Positions 45,828-54,814 of a stretch of DNA of 64,000 bases are shown here, piece by piece. Position numbers and translations under genes: made by a program. The notes under the pieces are model-generated. The model saw nothing but the letters and a program-made list of their open reading frames with translations, made no database searches and had not been told where the DNA came from. Position 1 is the first letter of the stretch, and every line of letters begins with the position of its first letter. Source of the stretch: Acidobacteria bacterium Mor1 (GTDB lineage Bacteria > Acidobacteriota > Polarisedimenticolia > Polarisedimenticolales > Polarisedimenticolaceae). Location: positions 3,110,378 to 3,174,377 of the forward strand of contig CP011806.1 in the NCBI GenBank assembly GCA_001664505.1. The letters are read 5' to 3'.

Positions 45828-48800
45828 ATGGCAGCACGGGGTGTTTTTCTGGCCGGCCTGGTGCTGGCGACGGCAGCGGTGTGCCCGCTTACGGGCATCG
45901 CCGCGGCCGAGATCGATTCCAACACATTCGGCGACATGCAGGCCCGCTCCATCGGCCCCGCCGTCATGGGCGGCCGCATCGCGGCGATGGATGCGGTCTG
46001 GATCGACGACCGGCTGCACGTCTACGTCGGCACGGCGACCGGCGGCATCTGGAAATCCGACGACGGCGCGACGACCTTCGAGCCGATCTTCGACGACCAC
46101 ACCATGTCGATCGGCGCGCTGACCATCGACCCGAGCAACCCGGAGACGATCTGGGTCGGTACCGGCGAGGCCTGGCCCCGCAACAGCGTGTCGGTGGGCG
46201 AAGGGGTGTTCAAGTCGACCGACGGCGGCGAGAGCTGGAAGCAGGTCGGCCTGACCGACTCGGAGCGCATCGTCGAGATCCTCGTCCATCCCGAAGAATC
46301 GGACACGGTCTACGTCTGCGCCACCGGACATCTGTGGGACGCCAACGAGGAGCGCGGGGTCTACAAGACCACCGACGGCGGCGAGAACTGGGAAGCGGTG
46401 CTGCAGGTCGATGCGGACACCGGCTGCGGCAACCTGGCGATGGATCCCCAGGAGCCGGACGTGCTCTACGCCGGTATGTGGCAGTTCCGCCGGGAGCCCT
46501 GGTTCTTCACCTCCGGCGGCCCGGGGAGCGGGCTCTACCGCACCACCGATGGCGGCGAGAACTGGGAGCGGGTGACCGAAGGATTGCCCGAAGGTGAACT
46601 GGGGCGCATTGCCGTGGCCCCGGCTCCCTCACGCCCGAGCGTGGTCTACGCCACCGTCGAGGCCGAGGACACCGGCTTCTTCCGCTCGGAAGATCTGGGC
46701 AAGACCTGGACCCGCAAGGCCCAGTCGGCGGCGGTCGAGGGGCGCCCCTTCTACTTCTCGCTGATCGTGGTCGACCCGGTCGACCACAACCGGGTCTACA
46801 AGCCGGGCACCACCACGGCGCTGACCACCGACGGGGGTGAGAACTTCAGCACCATCGCCGGCAGCACCCACTCCGACCACCACGCGCTGTGGATCGATCC
46901 GCGCAATGTCGAGCACCTGCTGCTCGGTACCGACGGCGGGCTGTACGAGTCTCACAATCGCGGCCGGTCCTGGACCTTCCGCAACTCGTTGCCGGTCTCC
47001 CAGTTCTACCAGGTCAGCTTCGACATGGAGCGTCCGTACAACGTCTACGGCGGCCTGCAGGACAACGGTACCTGGTGGGGCCCCTCCAGCGCCCTGACCC
47101 CGGTGATGAACAAGCACTGGGACAACATCGGCCAGGGGGACGGCTTCCACGCCTACGTCGACAAGAAAGACAACGACATCGTCTACCTGGAGTGGCAGGG
47201 CGGGCGCGCCCAGCGGGTGCGCAAGAGCAACGGCGAGACCAAGGACATCCAGCCGTTGGAGGCCAAGGGTGAACCGAAGTACCGCTTCAACTGGAACGCC
47301 GCGATGCACGTCAGCCCCAACCGGGACGACACCCTCTACATCGGGGCCCAGTTCCTGTTCCGCTCGCGCGACCAGGGGGATTCCTGGGAACGGATCTCGC
47401 CGGATCTGACCACCGACGACCCCGAGAAACAGCGGCAGGGAGAGTCCGGCGGTTTGACCATCGACAACTCCACCGCCGAGAACCACTGCTCGATCTATCG
47501 CATTGCCGAACAGCCCGGCAACGAGAACACCATCTGGGTCGGCACCGATGACGGCAACCTCCAGCTGACCCGGGACGGCGGCCGCAACTGGACCGATCTC
47601 ACGTCCAACATCCCGGACCTGCCGGCCAACACCTGGGTCACCGGCATCGATCCCTCACCCCACACCCCGGGCACCGCCTTCGCCGTATTCGACGGCCACC
47701 GCACCGGGGACATGACTACCTACGTCTACCGCACCGACGACTGGGGCAAGAGCTGGACGTCGCTGGTCAAGGAGCCGATCGAAGGCTACGCCCTGGCGAT
47801 TCGCCAGGACCTGGTCAACCCGAAGCTGCTGTTCCTGGGAACCGAGTTCGGTCTCTATGTGTCTGTTGACGGAGGCGGGGCTTGGGCTCGCTTCAAGGGC
47901 AACGTCCCCCGGGTCGGCATTCGCGAGATCCAGATTCACCCGCGAGAGCACGACCTGATCCTGGGGACCCACGGCCGCGGGATCCTGATCGTCGATGACC
48001 TGACGCCGCTACGCAACCTGACCGCCGAGACCCTGGATGCCAAGGGAGCGCTGCTGCCCTCGCGGGTCGCGTTCATGACCTCCCCTTCTTCCAGTCAGAC
48101 CTTCAACGGGGACAACGAGTTCGTCGGCAGCACGGCGCCGGGCGGGGCGACCATCGCCTACTACCTGAAGAAGCGTCACATGTTCGGCGACCTCAAGATC
48201 GAGATCTACGATCCCGAGGGCAACTGGATCACCACCCTGCCGACCACCAAGCGCCGGGGGCTCAACCGGGTCTCCTGGTCGATGCGCGGCCGGGCGCCCA
48301 AGATCCCGCCTTCGGCCAGCCTCGTCCCGCAGTTCTTCTCGTTCCTCGGCCCGCAGGTTCCTGCGGGGACCTACAAGGTCAAGCTGATCCGGGGTAAGGA
48401 GAGTTACGAGATGCCGCTTCGGGTGGAACCCCACCCGGACCTGGGCCACAGCGCGGAGGATCTGGCGGCCCAGGACAAGGCCGCGGCACGGCTCTACGCG
48501 TTGGTGGAACGGCTGACCTTCCTGGTCGACCGCCTGATCGACATTCGTGATCAGGCCCAGACCCACCGGGACGGACTCGGCGAAAAGGACAAACTCGGCG
48601 GGCGGCTCGACGATCTGATCGAGGCCCTCGAGAAAGAACGCGCCGGCCTGGTGGCCACTCGCAAGGGCGGATTCATCGCCGGCGAGGAGCAGCTCCGCGA
48701 GAAGCTGACCTCGCTGTACGGCAGCGTCAACGGCTTCGAGGGCAAACCCTCGAAGTCCCACCTGGACTACGCCGACGTGCTCGAGTCGGAGGTCGCTGCC

Positions 48801-48929
48801 GCCGAGACCCGCTTCGCCGGCCTGCTCGGCGACCGCCTACCGGCGATCAACGGCCAGCTCGAGCGCAAGAAGCTCCAGGCGCTGGCTGAGAAAAGCCGCG
48901 AGGACTGGGAAGCAGAACAACGCCGCTAA
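45828..48929 (+). CDS. Secreted sortilin/VPS10-like (BNR) beta-propeller protein
   Basis: A 1033-residue protein with a signal peptide (GVFLAGLVLATAAVCPLTGIAAAE). Residues about 50-720 contain many BNR/VPS10-type repeats (KSTDGGESWKQVG, KTTDGGENWEAV, RTTDGGENWERV, FRSEDLGKTWTRK, RDQGDSWERI, TRDGGRNWTDL, RTDDWGKSWTSL), i.e. a large, probably ten-bladed propeller. The remaining residues (about 730-1033) form a beta module and a long coiled coil (AAARLYALVERLTFLVDRL). No catalytic sialidase RIP/Asp-box set is complete, so a binding or scaffold role is likelier. Follows the LolA-like gene with a four-base gap. Confidence 0.78.
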   Translation: MAARGVFLAGLVLATAAVCPLTGIAAAEIDSNTFGDMQARSIGPAVMGGRIAAMDAVWIDDRLHVYVGTATGGIWKSDDGATTFEPIFDDHTMSIGALTIDPSNPETIWVGTGEAWPRNSVSVGEGVFKSTDGGESWKQVGLTDSERIVEILVHPEESDTVYVCATGHLWDANEERGVYKTTDGGENWEAVLQVDADTGCGNLAMDPQEPDVLYAGMWQFRREPWFFTSGGPGSGLYRTTDGGENWERVTEGLPEGELGRIAVAPAPSRPSVVYATVEAEDTGFFRSEDLGKTWTRKAQSAAVEGRPFYFSLIVVDPVDHNRVYKPGTTTALTTDGGENFSTIAGSTHSDHHALWIDPRNVEHLLLGTDGGLYESHNRGRSWTFRNSLPVSQFYQVSFDMERPYNVYGGLQDNGTWWGPSSALTPVMNKHWDNIGQGDGFHAYVDKKDNDIVYLEWQGGRAQRVRKSNGETKDIQPLEAKGEPKYRFNWNAAMHVSPNRDDTLYIGAQFLFRSRDQGDSWERISPDLTTDDPEKQRQGESGGLTIDNSTAENHCSIYRIAEQPGNENTIWVGTDDGNLQLTRDGGRNWTDLTSNIPDLPANTWVTGIDPSPHTPGTAFAVFDGHRTGDMTTYVYRTDDWGKSWTSLVKEPIEGYALAIRQDLVNPKLLFLGTEFGLYVSVDGGGAWARFKGNVPRVGIREIQIHPREHDLILGTHGRGILIVDDLTPLRNLTAETLDAKGALLPSRVAFMTSPSSSQTFNGDNEFVGSTAPGGATIAYYLKKRHMFGDLKIEIYDPEGNWITTLPTTKRRGLNRVSWSMRGRAPKIPPSASLVPQFFSFLGPQVPAGTYKVKLIRGKESYEMPLRVEPHPDLGHSAEDLAAQDKAAARLYALVERLTFLVDRLIDIRDQAQTHRDGLGEKDKLGGRLDDLIEALEKERAGLVATRKGGFIAGEEQLREKLTSLYGSVNGFEGKPSKSHLDYADVLESEVAAAETRFAGLLGDRLPAINGQLERKKLQALAEKSREDWEAEQRR

Positions 48930-48935
48930 TCCATA

Positions 48936-48962
48936 GGGCCCGGGCCATTGCGGTCCGGGCCC
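48936..48962 (+). terminator. Probable terminator after the propeller gene
   Basis: Perfect 8-bp stem GGGCCCGG (48936-48943) / CCGGGCCC (48955-48962), followed by TCTTGTC. The tail is only partly T-rich. Confidence 0.48.
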
Positions 48963-48991
48963 TCTTGTCACTCTCCGTTCGGGTTCAGCCC

Positions 48992-49310
48992 ATGGTCGAT
49001 TGGCCGAGAATCGCAGCGACGGTCGCGCCTCACGCGGAAAGTTTCGACACCTTCTTCCGGCGTCCCGGCTCGCGAAAGTGGGTTCCCACGTCACTTTTCG
49101 ACATCGCCGCGAACCGCTTCGAGGGGCCGATCGCTCACGTGATACTCACGATCTCGGCAGATGTGCCCCCCCCGCGAGAAGGAGGCTTCGACGCTGGCGC
49201 TCAAGGGCCGCCTTCCGGCACTCGAGGGGATCGACGCACTCCAGTTCGTGAACCGCACCCTCGACTATCCGATCGGAGACTATCTACGGCTCTCGCCGCG
49301 CACCGAGTAG
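48992..49310 (+). pseudogene. Possible small gene broken by a one-base change in a C8 run
   Basis: The stretch 48930-49467 (538 bases) has no intact gene. From the ATG at 48992 one frame reads protein-like (FDIAANRFEGPIAHVILTISADVPP) up to a run of eight C (49166-49173). After it, a neighbouring frame reads on (REKEASTLALKGRLPALEG ... DYLRLSPRTE) to a stop at 49310. With seven C the two would join as about 105 residues. No ribosome site and no family recognised. It could be a decayed gene, slippage-based phase variation or a sequencing error. The rest, 49311-49467, holds nothing I can identify. Confidence 0.42.
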
Positions 49311-49467
49311 CCCGCGGCGCTCGCTCCGGTTGCGCGGTCGAGGTGCTTTCTGCGCATGACTCCTAGAACGGCGACTCGCAGGTGGATGTCCCCTGCGCTG
49401 CCCTGACGCCGTACATTGAAGCCAACCGCCGGGCCCAGCGCCCGCCAGGACGGTCCGAGAGGTGCTC

Positions 49468-50649
49468 ATGCGCGCGAGATTGATCGAAACCACCGCTTTT
49501 TTTCTGCTGGCCGGACTGTTCCTGGCCCCGGCCGCCCATGCGATCGACGTGGATCTGGTCGCCATCACCGCCGGTGCCAACCGGGATGACGGCGTGCTGG
49601 TCGACTACTTCCTCAGCTTCAGCCTGGAGGGGACCGATCTGGCCGATGTGCGGGTGTTCAAGCCGGGCAATCCGCCGACCCCCGTCTGCTTCCTGGTCGA
49701 CGAAGGGGACGGAGCCTGGAATTGCGACCTGCCCGGCTTCAGCAGTCTGAACGACATCTGCGTCAACGTCGGCTTCGGCGACTTCCTGTTCGAACTGACC
49801 GCGACGGTCGGCAGCGACGATCTGTTGACGGTGTCTTTCGATCCGGGCTGCACCGATCCCTTCGCCGGCTTCCCGGCGATCACCGCGCCGACATCGGGGG
49901 GCACCGTCTCGACCGAACCGGGGCCCGCGGATTTCTGCTGGACCTGCAGTACGCCGGGCGGATGCGGTTCCGGGGACACGGCGGCATCCCTGTTCAATGA
50001 CGACAGCGATCTGGCGGTGGAGTTGTTGCGAGGGGTAGCGCTCCCCGCCTGCTGGGATCCGGGCGTCTGCCTGCCGCCGGGCCCGGACAATGAGTTCGAG
50101 GTCTCGGCCCTCGAGGTCTACGCCGACTTCGAGACCCGCTTCACCGACCTGGGTGACGACCTGATCTACCTCTCGGCCTACGAGAGTCAGAACCACACGC
50201 CGTTCACCGTCGGCGGCGCGGTTCCGACGGGCCCGCCGGCGGTACCCGCCGGCACCGGCTCCTCCCAGGCAGCGCAGGTGGCCAAGCTCGACGTCAACGG
50301 CAACACCCTCGAGCTCGTCTGGGATATCGAGAGCTGCTGCGGCGTCGGCGACCATCATCTGGTGCACGGCAGCGGCAGCGATCTTCCCGGATCGATCGGC
50401 GCTCCCTTCTCCATCGGTGGAAGCGTCTGCACCCTCGGCCCCGGGGAGAGCTTCACCTGGAGCAGTGTACCCACGCCGGCGCCGGGTGAGTTCCTCTGGT
50501 GGGTCATCCTGGGGAACAACGGCGCGAGCACCGAGGGCTCCTGGGGCGAGGACAGCGCCGGCAACGAGCGCCTGGGACCGGGACTCGGCGGAGTCTCGGG
50601 CACCTGTGGGATGAACGTGCGGGACGCCGGCAACGCCTGCGGCCGCTGA
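49468..50649 (+). CDS. Secreted beta-rich protein of unknown function
   Basis: A 393-residue protein from the ATG at 49468 (GAGAGG upstream); signal peptide LIETTAFFLLAGLFLAPAAHA. The mature part is Asp/Gly-rich, with scattered Cys pairs (e.g. FCWTCSTPGGCGSGD, SCCGVG) and no visible catalytic motif. Similar in character to other acidobacterial surface proteins. Convergent with the porin gene downstream; a hairpin separates the two. Confidence 0.58.
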   Translation: MRARLIETTAFFLLAGLFLAPAAHAIDVDLVAITAGANRDDGVLVDYFLSFSLEGTDLADVRVFKPGNPPTPVCFLVDEGDGAWNCDLPGFSSLNDICVNVGFGDFLFELTATVGSDDLLTVSFDPGCTDPFAGFPAITAPTSGGTVSTEPGPADFCWTCSTPGGCGSGDTAASLFNDDSDLAVELLRGVALPACWDPGVCLPPGPDNEFEVSALEVYADFETRFTDLGDDLIYLSAYESQNHTPFTVGGAVPTGPPAVPAGTGSSQAAQVAKLDVNGNTLELVWDIESCCGVGDHHLVHGSGSDLPGSIGAPFSIGGSVCTLGPGESFTWSSVPTPAPGEFLWWVILGNNGASTEGSWGEDSAGNERLGPGLGGVSGTCGMNVRDAGNACGR

Positions 50650-50671
50650 CCGGACCAGCTATTCCCCTACC

Positions 50672-50700
50672 GCCCCGACCGCCGACTCGACGGTCGGGGC
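50672..50700. terminator. Hairpin between convergent genes
   Basis: Perfect 10-bp stem GCCCCGACCG / CGGTCGGGGC (50672-50681, 50691-50700) with a nine-base loop between two convergent stops (50649, 50732). No T-tract. Confidence 0.5.
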
Positions 50701-50731
50701 CGGCAGGGACTCTCATGCCTGCCTGGTCTGA

Positions 50732-52105
50732 CTAGAACGAAACGTCCCACTGGAAGCGGACACGGTCGTCGGACACATCCTGCCCGAGCACGGGGTCGTC
50801 GAGGGTCAGGTGCGAGTAGTCGAGGGTCAGCTTGTTGCGGTGGCCGGCGAAGAACCAGTTGGTGCCGAAGGTGAACTCTTCGCGCTTGTTCTCCTGGGCA
50901 CGGTCGATCACGTTGGGCTCTTCGACTTTGGCGTACCGGATGGCGAGCTCCAGCGGCTCGGGGAATCCTTCGAACGCCTCGTGGAAGAAGTAGCCGGCCT
51001 GGGCGTATCCACCGGTCAGCTCCGAGTGGGTGCCCGCGACCCGGTCCTCGATCCGCTTGCGGTGGTACTCCTGCTGGAAGGAGAAGCCGTTGGACTTGTA
51101 GGCGAGTTCCTGAACGACCTGATCGATGTCGAATTGACCGACCTCGGCACTCCCCGGACTCTCGAAACCGTCGAGGTTGCCGCAACCCGAAGAGGACCAA
51201 CGGGTGCAGCTGCCGCGGTTCTTGGCCGCGCCGATGGCGAAGCTACCGGCAGCCTTTTCGGTGCGCTCGACGTCGGTCTGCTTCCAGGCCAGATCCCGGC
51301 CGAGGAAGTTCCACTGGACACGGCCCATGGTCAGCAGGTTCTCGTCGTTGTTCCGGACGCCGCGGCCTTCGCCGGTGAAGACGCCGGCCCAGTAACGCAT
51401 GTCGGCAGCGGTGTCCTTGAACAGGTGCCCCTTGAGCTGCACGCCGACCTGGCGGTCGATGGTGAACACGCGGTTCGCGATCGAGCGTTCGACGAACTGC
51501 TGCTTTCCCGAGGAGTCGACACGCTCACGGTTCAGGTCGATCTTCCACTGACCGACGCGAATCGTCGCGGTGCGGAACTTCGCGACGTCGATGCGCCAGT
51601 CGATGACCCGGGCGCTGGATGACGCACTGCTGTCGTCGACATCGCGGCTGGGCTGCAGGTCGACCTCGAAGTAGTACTTGATCCACGGCTGGAATCCGTG
51701 GCCGCCGATCTTCATCCGCACCCGGCGTGCCTCGAAGGTCGACTCTTCCTGGCTCTGGAACGACGAAACCTGTCTCGGGTCGCCGCTGGTCGGGTTGGTG
51801 AAGCGAAGCTGAGCGCGCCACTGCAGGTTGGTCTGCCACTTGCCGTCCTGGGACTCCAGGCGGAACCCCTTGCTTCCGTAGCTGACCTTGACGGGAGAGT
51901 TCTTGGCCAGTTTCTTGGCGACCTCATCGGCGATACGATCGACGTCGACGTCGTCCCCGCCGGTACTCCCTTTGGAACCGGAGTCGTCGGCGACCACAGC
52001 CTCCTCTGCCGGGGCTTCATCGGCAACGGCAAACGGCACCATCAGGGCGACGGCGAGCAGCAGCCCCCCGCGACCCACACTAGACATGAAGCGACTGCAG
52101 GACAT
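50732..52105 (-). CDS. Phosphate-selective porin O/P family outer-membrane protein
   Basis: The 457-residue protein starts at the ATG at 52105, directly after GGAGGAAGG; an earlier frame extension lacks a ribosome site. Signal peptide GLLLAVALMVPFAVA, then an acidic stretch (EAPAEEAVVADD) and a short helical region (RIADEVAKKLA). The barrel has the OprO/OprP-type pattern: WRAQLRFTN, FEARRVRMKIGGHGFQPWIKYYFEVDLQP, VIDWRIDVAKF, VGQWKIDLNRERVDSSGKQQFVERSIANR, DRQVGVQLKGHLF, GVFTGEGRG, and it ends FQWDVSF with terminal Phe. Substrate phosphate is suggested by family and by a Pho-box-like element upstream. It is its own transcription unit. Confidence 0.82.
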   Translation of the reverse strand: MSCSRFMSSVGRGGLLLAVALMVPFAVADEAPAEEAVVADDSGSKGSTGGDDVDVDRIADEVAKKLAKNSPVKVSYGSKGFRLESQDGKWQTNLQWRAQLRFTNPTSGDPRQVSSFQSQEESTFEARRVRMKIGGHGFQPWIKYYFEVDLQPSRDVDDSSASSSARVIDWRIDVAKFRTATIRVGQWKIDLNRERVDSSGKQQFVERSIANRVFTIDRQVGVQLKGHLFKDTAADMRYWAGVFTGEGRGVRNNDENLLTMGRVQWNFLGRDLAWKQTDVERTEKAAGSFAIGAAKNRGSCTRWSSSGCGNLDGFESPGSAEVGQFDIDQVVQELAYKSNGFSFQQEYHRKRIEDRVAGTHSELTGGYAQAGYFFHEAFEGFPEPLELAIRYAKVEEPNVIDRAQENKREEFTFGTNWFFAGHRNKLTLDYSHLTLDDPVLGQDVSDDRVRFQWDVSF

Positions 52106-52441
52106 CCTTCCTCCTCGCGAACGTACTGTGTTCGTGATTCCCAGCACTGTGATCGCGCTTCCCGCATCGGCGGATTTTGCGATCACGTCGGGCGCGAGGA
52201 ACCTCCCCGGCACCCGTAGAGGCAGGACGATATCAGAGCGGCCGTCACACGACTGTTATCAAGCTGTAAGATTACTGACACCCTGTTTTCGCCTTTGAAC
52301 ACGCACCTTGGGGATGCGCCAGAATGCCTCAAATCAGGCTTTTTGAGGGCTTCTGCGGGGTTCTGGCGATTATCGGGACAGGGCGGTGGAGAGCAAAAAC
52401 GGGCGCAGTTCTTCGACGGATTACGTGGAGTTAACGCGGAG
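52106..52441. other. Non-coding stretch between porin and oxidoreductase genes
   Basis: These 336 bases separate the porin start (52105) and the oxidoreductase stop (52442), both on the minus strand. They hold the phased repeat at 52243-52280 and a possible -10 (TGATAT on the minus strand, 52235-52230). Outside these I see no gene or strong hairpin. Confidence 0.6.
52243..52280 (-). promoter_or_regulatory. Pho-box-like element: four half-sites with 11-bp phasing
   Basis: On the minus strand the half-sites TGTCA, TTACA, TAACA and TGACG occur at exactly 11-bp steps (plus-strand starts 52276, 52265, 52254, 52243). PhoB/PhoP-type regulators bind direct repeats of TGTCA or TTAACA with 11-bp period. 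The last half-site lies seven bases before a TGATAT -10-like hexamer, and the regulated gene is a phosphate-selective-porin homologue, so the context agrees. Confidence 0.65.
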
Positions 52442-54088
52442 CTAACTTGAGTGGGCCTCGATCTCCTGCAGGGCTGCCGCGCGGGCCTTGGAGATGTAGT
52501 CCCGACCCTTCATCGCGGACACGGTGACCATGCCTCCGAGCAAAGCGCCCCCCACACCACAGGTCACGATGTCCTGGCCGGTCAGGTACAGATTCTTGAT
52601 CGGCGTGCGGGGACGCAGGAAGCGCTGTTCGAAGCGGGCCGGATCGTGGGACAGGCCGTAGATCTCTCCCAGTTCGTAGCTGACGAAGTCCCGGGTCGAG
52701 AGCGGCGTCGACAGCTCGTAGTGATCGACCTTGCCCCGCAGCTGCGGCTCGTAGCGATAGAGCACCTCGAGCAGACGTTGGCTGATCTGCTCCTTGAACG
52801 CCTCGTAGTCGTCGCCCCGCTTCTTCCAGCGGCTGTCCTTCCAACGATCGAACCACTCGTAGGGCGCCAGGGTGATGATGTCGACGGTGGCGCGGCCAGG
52901 GTAGCGCTCCTCCCACTTCGGATCTTTGGCCGAGGGGAACGAGACGTAGACAACCGGAAAATCGGCGTTGACGTCGGCGACGAAGGCCTCGACGTTCTTG
53001 TCGTGGTCGTAGCTGCCGTCGGGGTAGATCCAGTAGTTGGTCTTGTTCAGGCCCAGATCGGCAGTGGACTCCTTGAATCCGAGATAGAGCCCCATGTGAG
53101 CCACCGAAGGCTGCACCGCGTCAAGCTGCTGCGGTAGGCCGAGCGAGCGGCCGGCCTCTTCGGGCACCAGCTTGCGATAGGTGTTGACCACCCCGGCGCT
53201 GCTGATGATGTTCGGCGCCCGCAGCTCCCGGCCATCGGCCATCCGCACACCCACTGCCGCGTTCCGCTCCAGGATCAACGACTCGACCGGAGCGTTGGTC
53301 AACACAAGCCCTCCGGCGGCGCCGATCGTCTCGGCGACGGTCTCGGCAATGCGCGACGAGCCTCCCACCGGGAACGCCCCGCCGTGGAGGTAGTGGTTGG
53401 ACACCAGGGCGTGCATGGCGAAGCTGCTGCGGCCCGGCGGAAGACCGTAGTCCCCATACTGAGCGGTCAGTACGCCGATCAGTTTCTCGTTGCGGGTCAG
53501 CTCTTCAAGCACCTCCCGGGTCGTTCGCCCGGCAAAGTCCAGGTACTTCTTGCGCATGCGCCCCCCGGCAACCCAGGAGACCGCCCGGGGCACCGCCTTC
53601 TCGGCGAAGAAGGTGCGGCTGGCCTCGTTGGCCTGTTTGACCAACTCGACGTAGCGATCGATCGCCTGCTGGTCTTCCGGTTCGGGAAAGCGCTCCTTGA
53701 GGCCCGCCTTGAAGTTCTCGGCCCCCTTGCGAAAGTCGAAGTGCTCGTCACCGAACCAGACCCGGTCGTAGATCTCTCCCATGTCCGCCCACTCGAGCTC
53801 CCCACGGCTCAGATAGTGGAACAGGGTGTAGAGCAGTGCTCTGGGGTGATTGACGCCACCGATGTAGTGGATTCCCACGTCCCATTCGTAGCCGCTGCGC
53901 TTGAACACGTGAGTGAAGCCGCCGGCGGTGTAGTGCTTCTCCAGTACCAGCACCCGCTCCCCGTCCCGGGCGAGAAGCGCCGCGCAGGTCAGCCCGCCCA
54001 TGCCCGATCCGATCACGATGGCGTCGAAGGACTCGTTCGGGTCGAGCTTGTGCTGTTTGTAGGAACGAATGCTGTCTGAACGGGCCAC
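52442..54088 (-). CDS. FAD-dependent oxidoreductase, phytoene-desaturase / RetSat family
   Basis: A 548-residue flavoprotein. The GTG at 54088 is chosen as start because GGAGGGAG lies just upstream and the dinucleotide-binding fold begins soon after: VIGSGMGG (G27-G32) and VLVLEKHYTAGG. The C-terminal FAD motif is NLYLTGQDIVTCGVGGALLGGM. Overall pattern (GYEWDVGIHYIGG, FPVGGSSRIAETVAETI) fits the CrtI / retinol-saturase group, which reduces or oxidises polyene double bonds. Substrate unknown; a CarF-like lipid desaturase gene lies nearby. It lies downstream of the DUF1579 gene, 35 bases away. Confidence 0.85.
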   Translation of the reverse strand: MARSDSIRSYKQHKLDPNESFDAIVIGSGMGGLTCAALLARDGERVLVLEKHYTAGGFTHVFKRSGYEWDVGIHYIGGVNHPRALLYTLFHYLSRGELEWADMGEIYDRVWFGDEHFDFRKGAENFKAGLKERFPEPEDQQAIDRYVELVKQANEASRTFFAEKAVPRAVSWVAGGRMRKKYLDFAGRTTREVLEELTRNEKLIGVLTAQYGDYGLPPGRSSFAMHALVSNHYLHGGAFPVGGSSRIAETVAETIGAAGGLVLTNAPVESLILERNAAVGVRMADGRELRAPNIISSAGVVNTYRKLVPEEAGRSLGLPQQLDAVQPSVAHMGLYLGFKESTADLGLNKTNYWIYPDGSYDHDKNVEAFVADVNADFPVVYVSFPSAKDPKWEERYPGRATVDIITLAPYEWFDRWKDSRWKKRGDDYEAFKEQISQRLLEVLYRYEPQLRGKVDHYELSTPLSTRDFVSYELGEIYGLSHDPARFEQRFLRPRTPIKNLYLTGQDIVTCGVGGALLGGMVTVSAMKGRDYISKARAAALQEIEAHSS

Positions 54089-54123
54089 GACTCCCTCCGT
54101 TGCTCCTCGAACCACCGAGGGTA

Positions 54124-54612
54124 TCAGGTGCGCCGGTAGCTCAGCTCCATCACCTTCACTCCGCCACTGCCGGGACCCGGCAGGATCAGTTCGATCATCT
54201 GGGTCTCCCCCTCGACGCGCACCTCGTTGCGCATCGGAATCTGGCTGCCCAGTGCCGCGACGGAGCCGAGCCCCTCGAAACGTCCGCTCCCGGTCTCCGG
54301 ATCCAACTCGCCCGGCATGAAGAACACACCGGTTCCCATGTTGTCGGTGGTCGTGGTCCACCACTGCCCGATGACGTTGTCGAAGCCGATCATGCCGATC
54401 GATTCGTACGGGATTCCGTGTAGTTCACCGCTGAGCCGTTCCTCCATGACCCGACCGCCGAGGATCATGCTGCGTTCGGCGACCCCATCGGAAACCGCCG
54501 GCTCACCCCCCGGCTCGACCCAGACCTTGATCGTGACCGCCCAACGGCCCGTCTGCCGGGCCAGGTAGGCGTGCTGTGGACCCGGGGTCCGTGCTCTCTG
54601 CATCGCGTCCAT
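54124..54612 (-). CDS. DUF1579 family protein
   Basis: A 162-residue protein, start at ATG 54612 preceded by GGAGG at five bases. The sequence runs RQTGRWAVTIKVWVEPGG, ERSMILGGRVMEERLSGE, IGMIGFDNVIGQWWTT, the pattern of DUF1579, a small beta-barrel of unknown function. No signal peptide. It is upstream of the oxidoreductase gene and probably co-transcribed. Confidence 0.72.
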   Translation of the reverse strand: MDAMQRARTPGPQHAYLARQTGRWAVTIKVWVEPGGEPAVSDGVAERSMILGGRVMEERLSGELHGIPYESIGMIGFDNVIGQWWTTTTDNMGTGVFFMPGELDPETGSGRFEGLGSVAALGSQIPMRNEVRVEGETQMIELILPGPGSGGVKVMELSYRRT

Positions 54613-54814
54613 CGGCACCTCCATGGGAAAGCGTTGCGCCGCTCCCGGCTTCGTCCAGGATACGCCTGTTTGTCGGCCTGGTAGGCCCGGTCTCGATGTA
54701 CGTTTCCATCAGTTTCGGAGCGAGCGACCCGCTCCCGAAACAGCCTTGACCCGTTCGTATTGCCTGACCAGGGGGGAGCGGAACCGGCGGCCTGCCGCGG
54801 GACCGCGTCACGTG

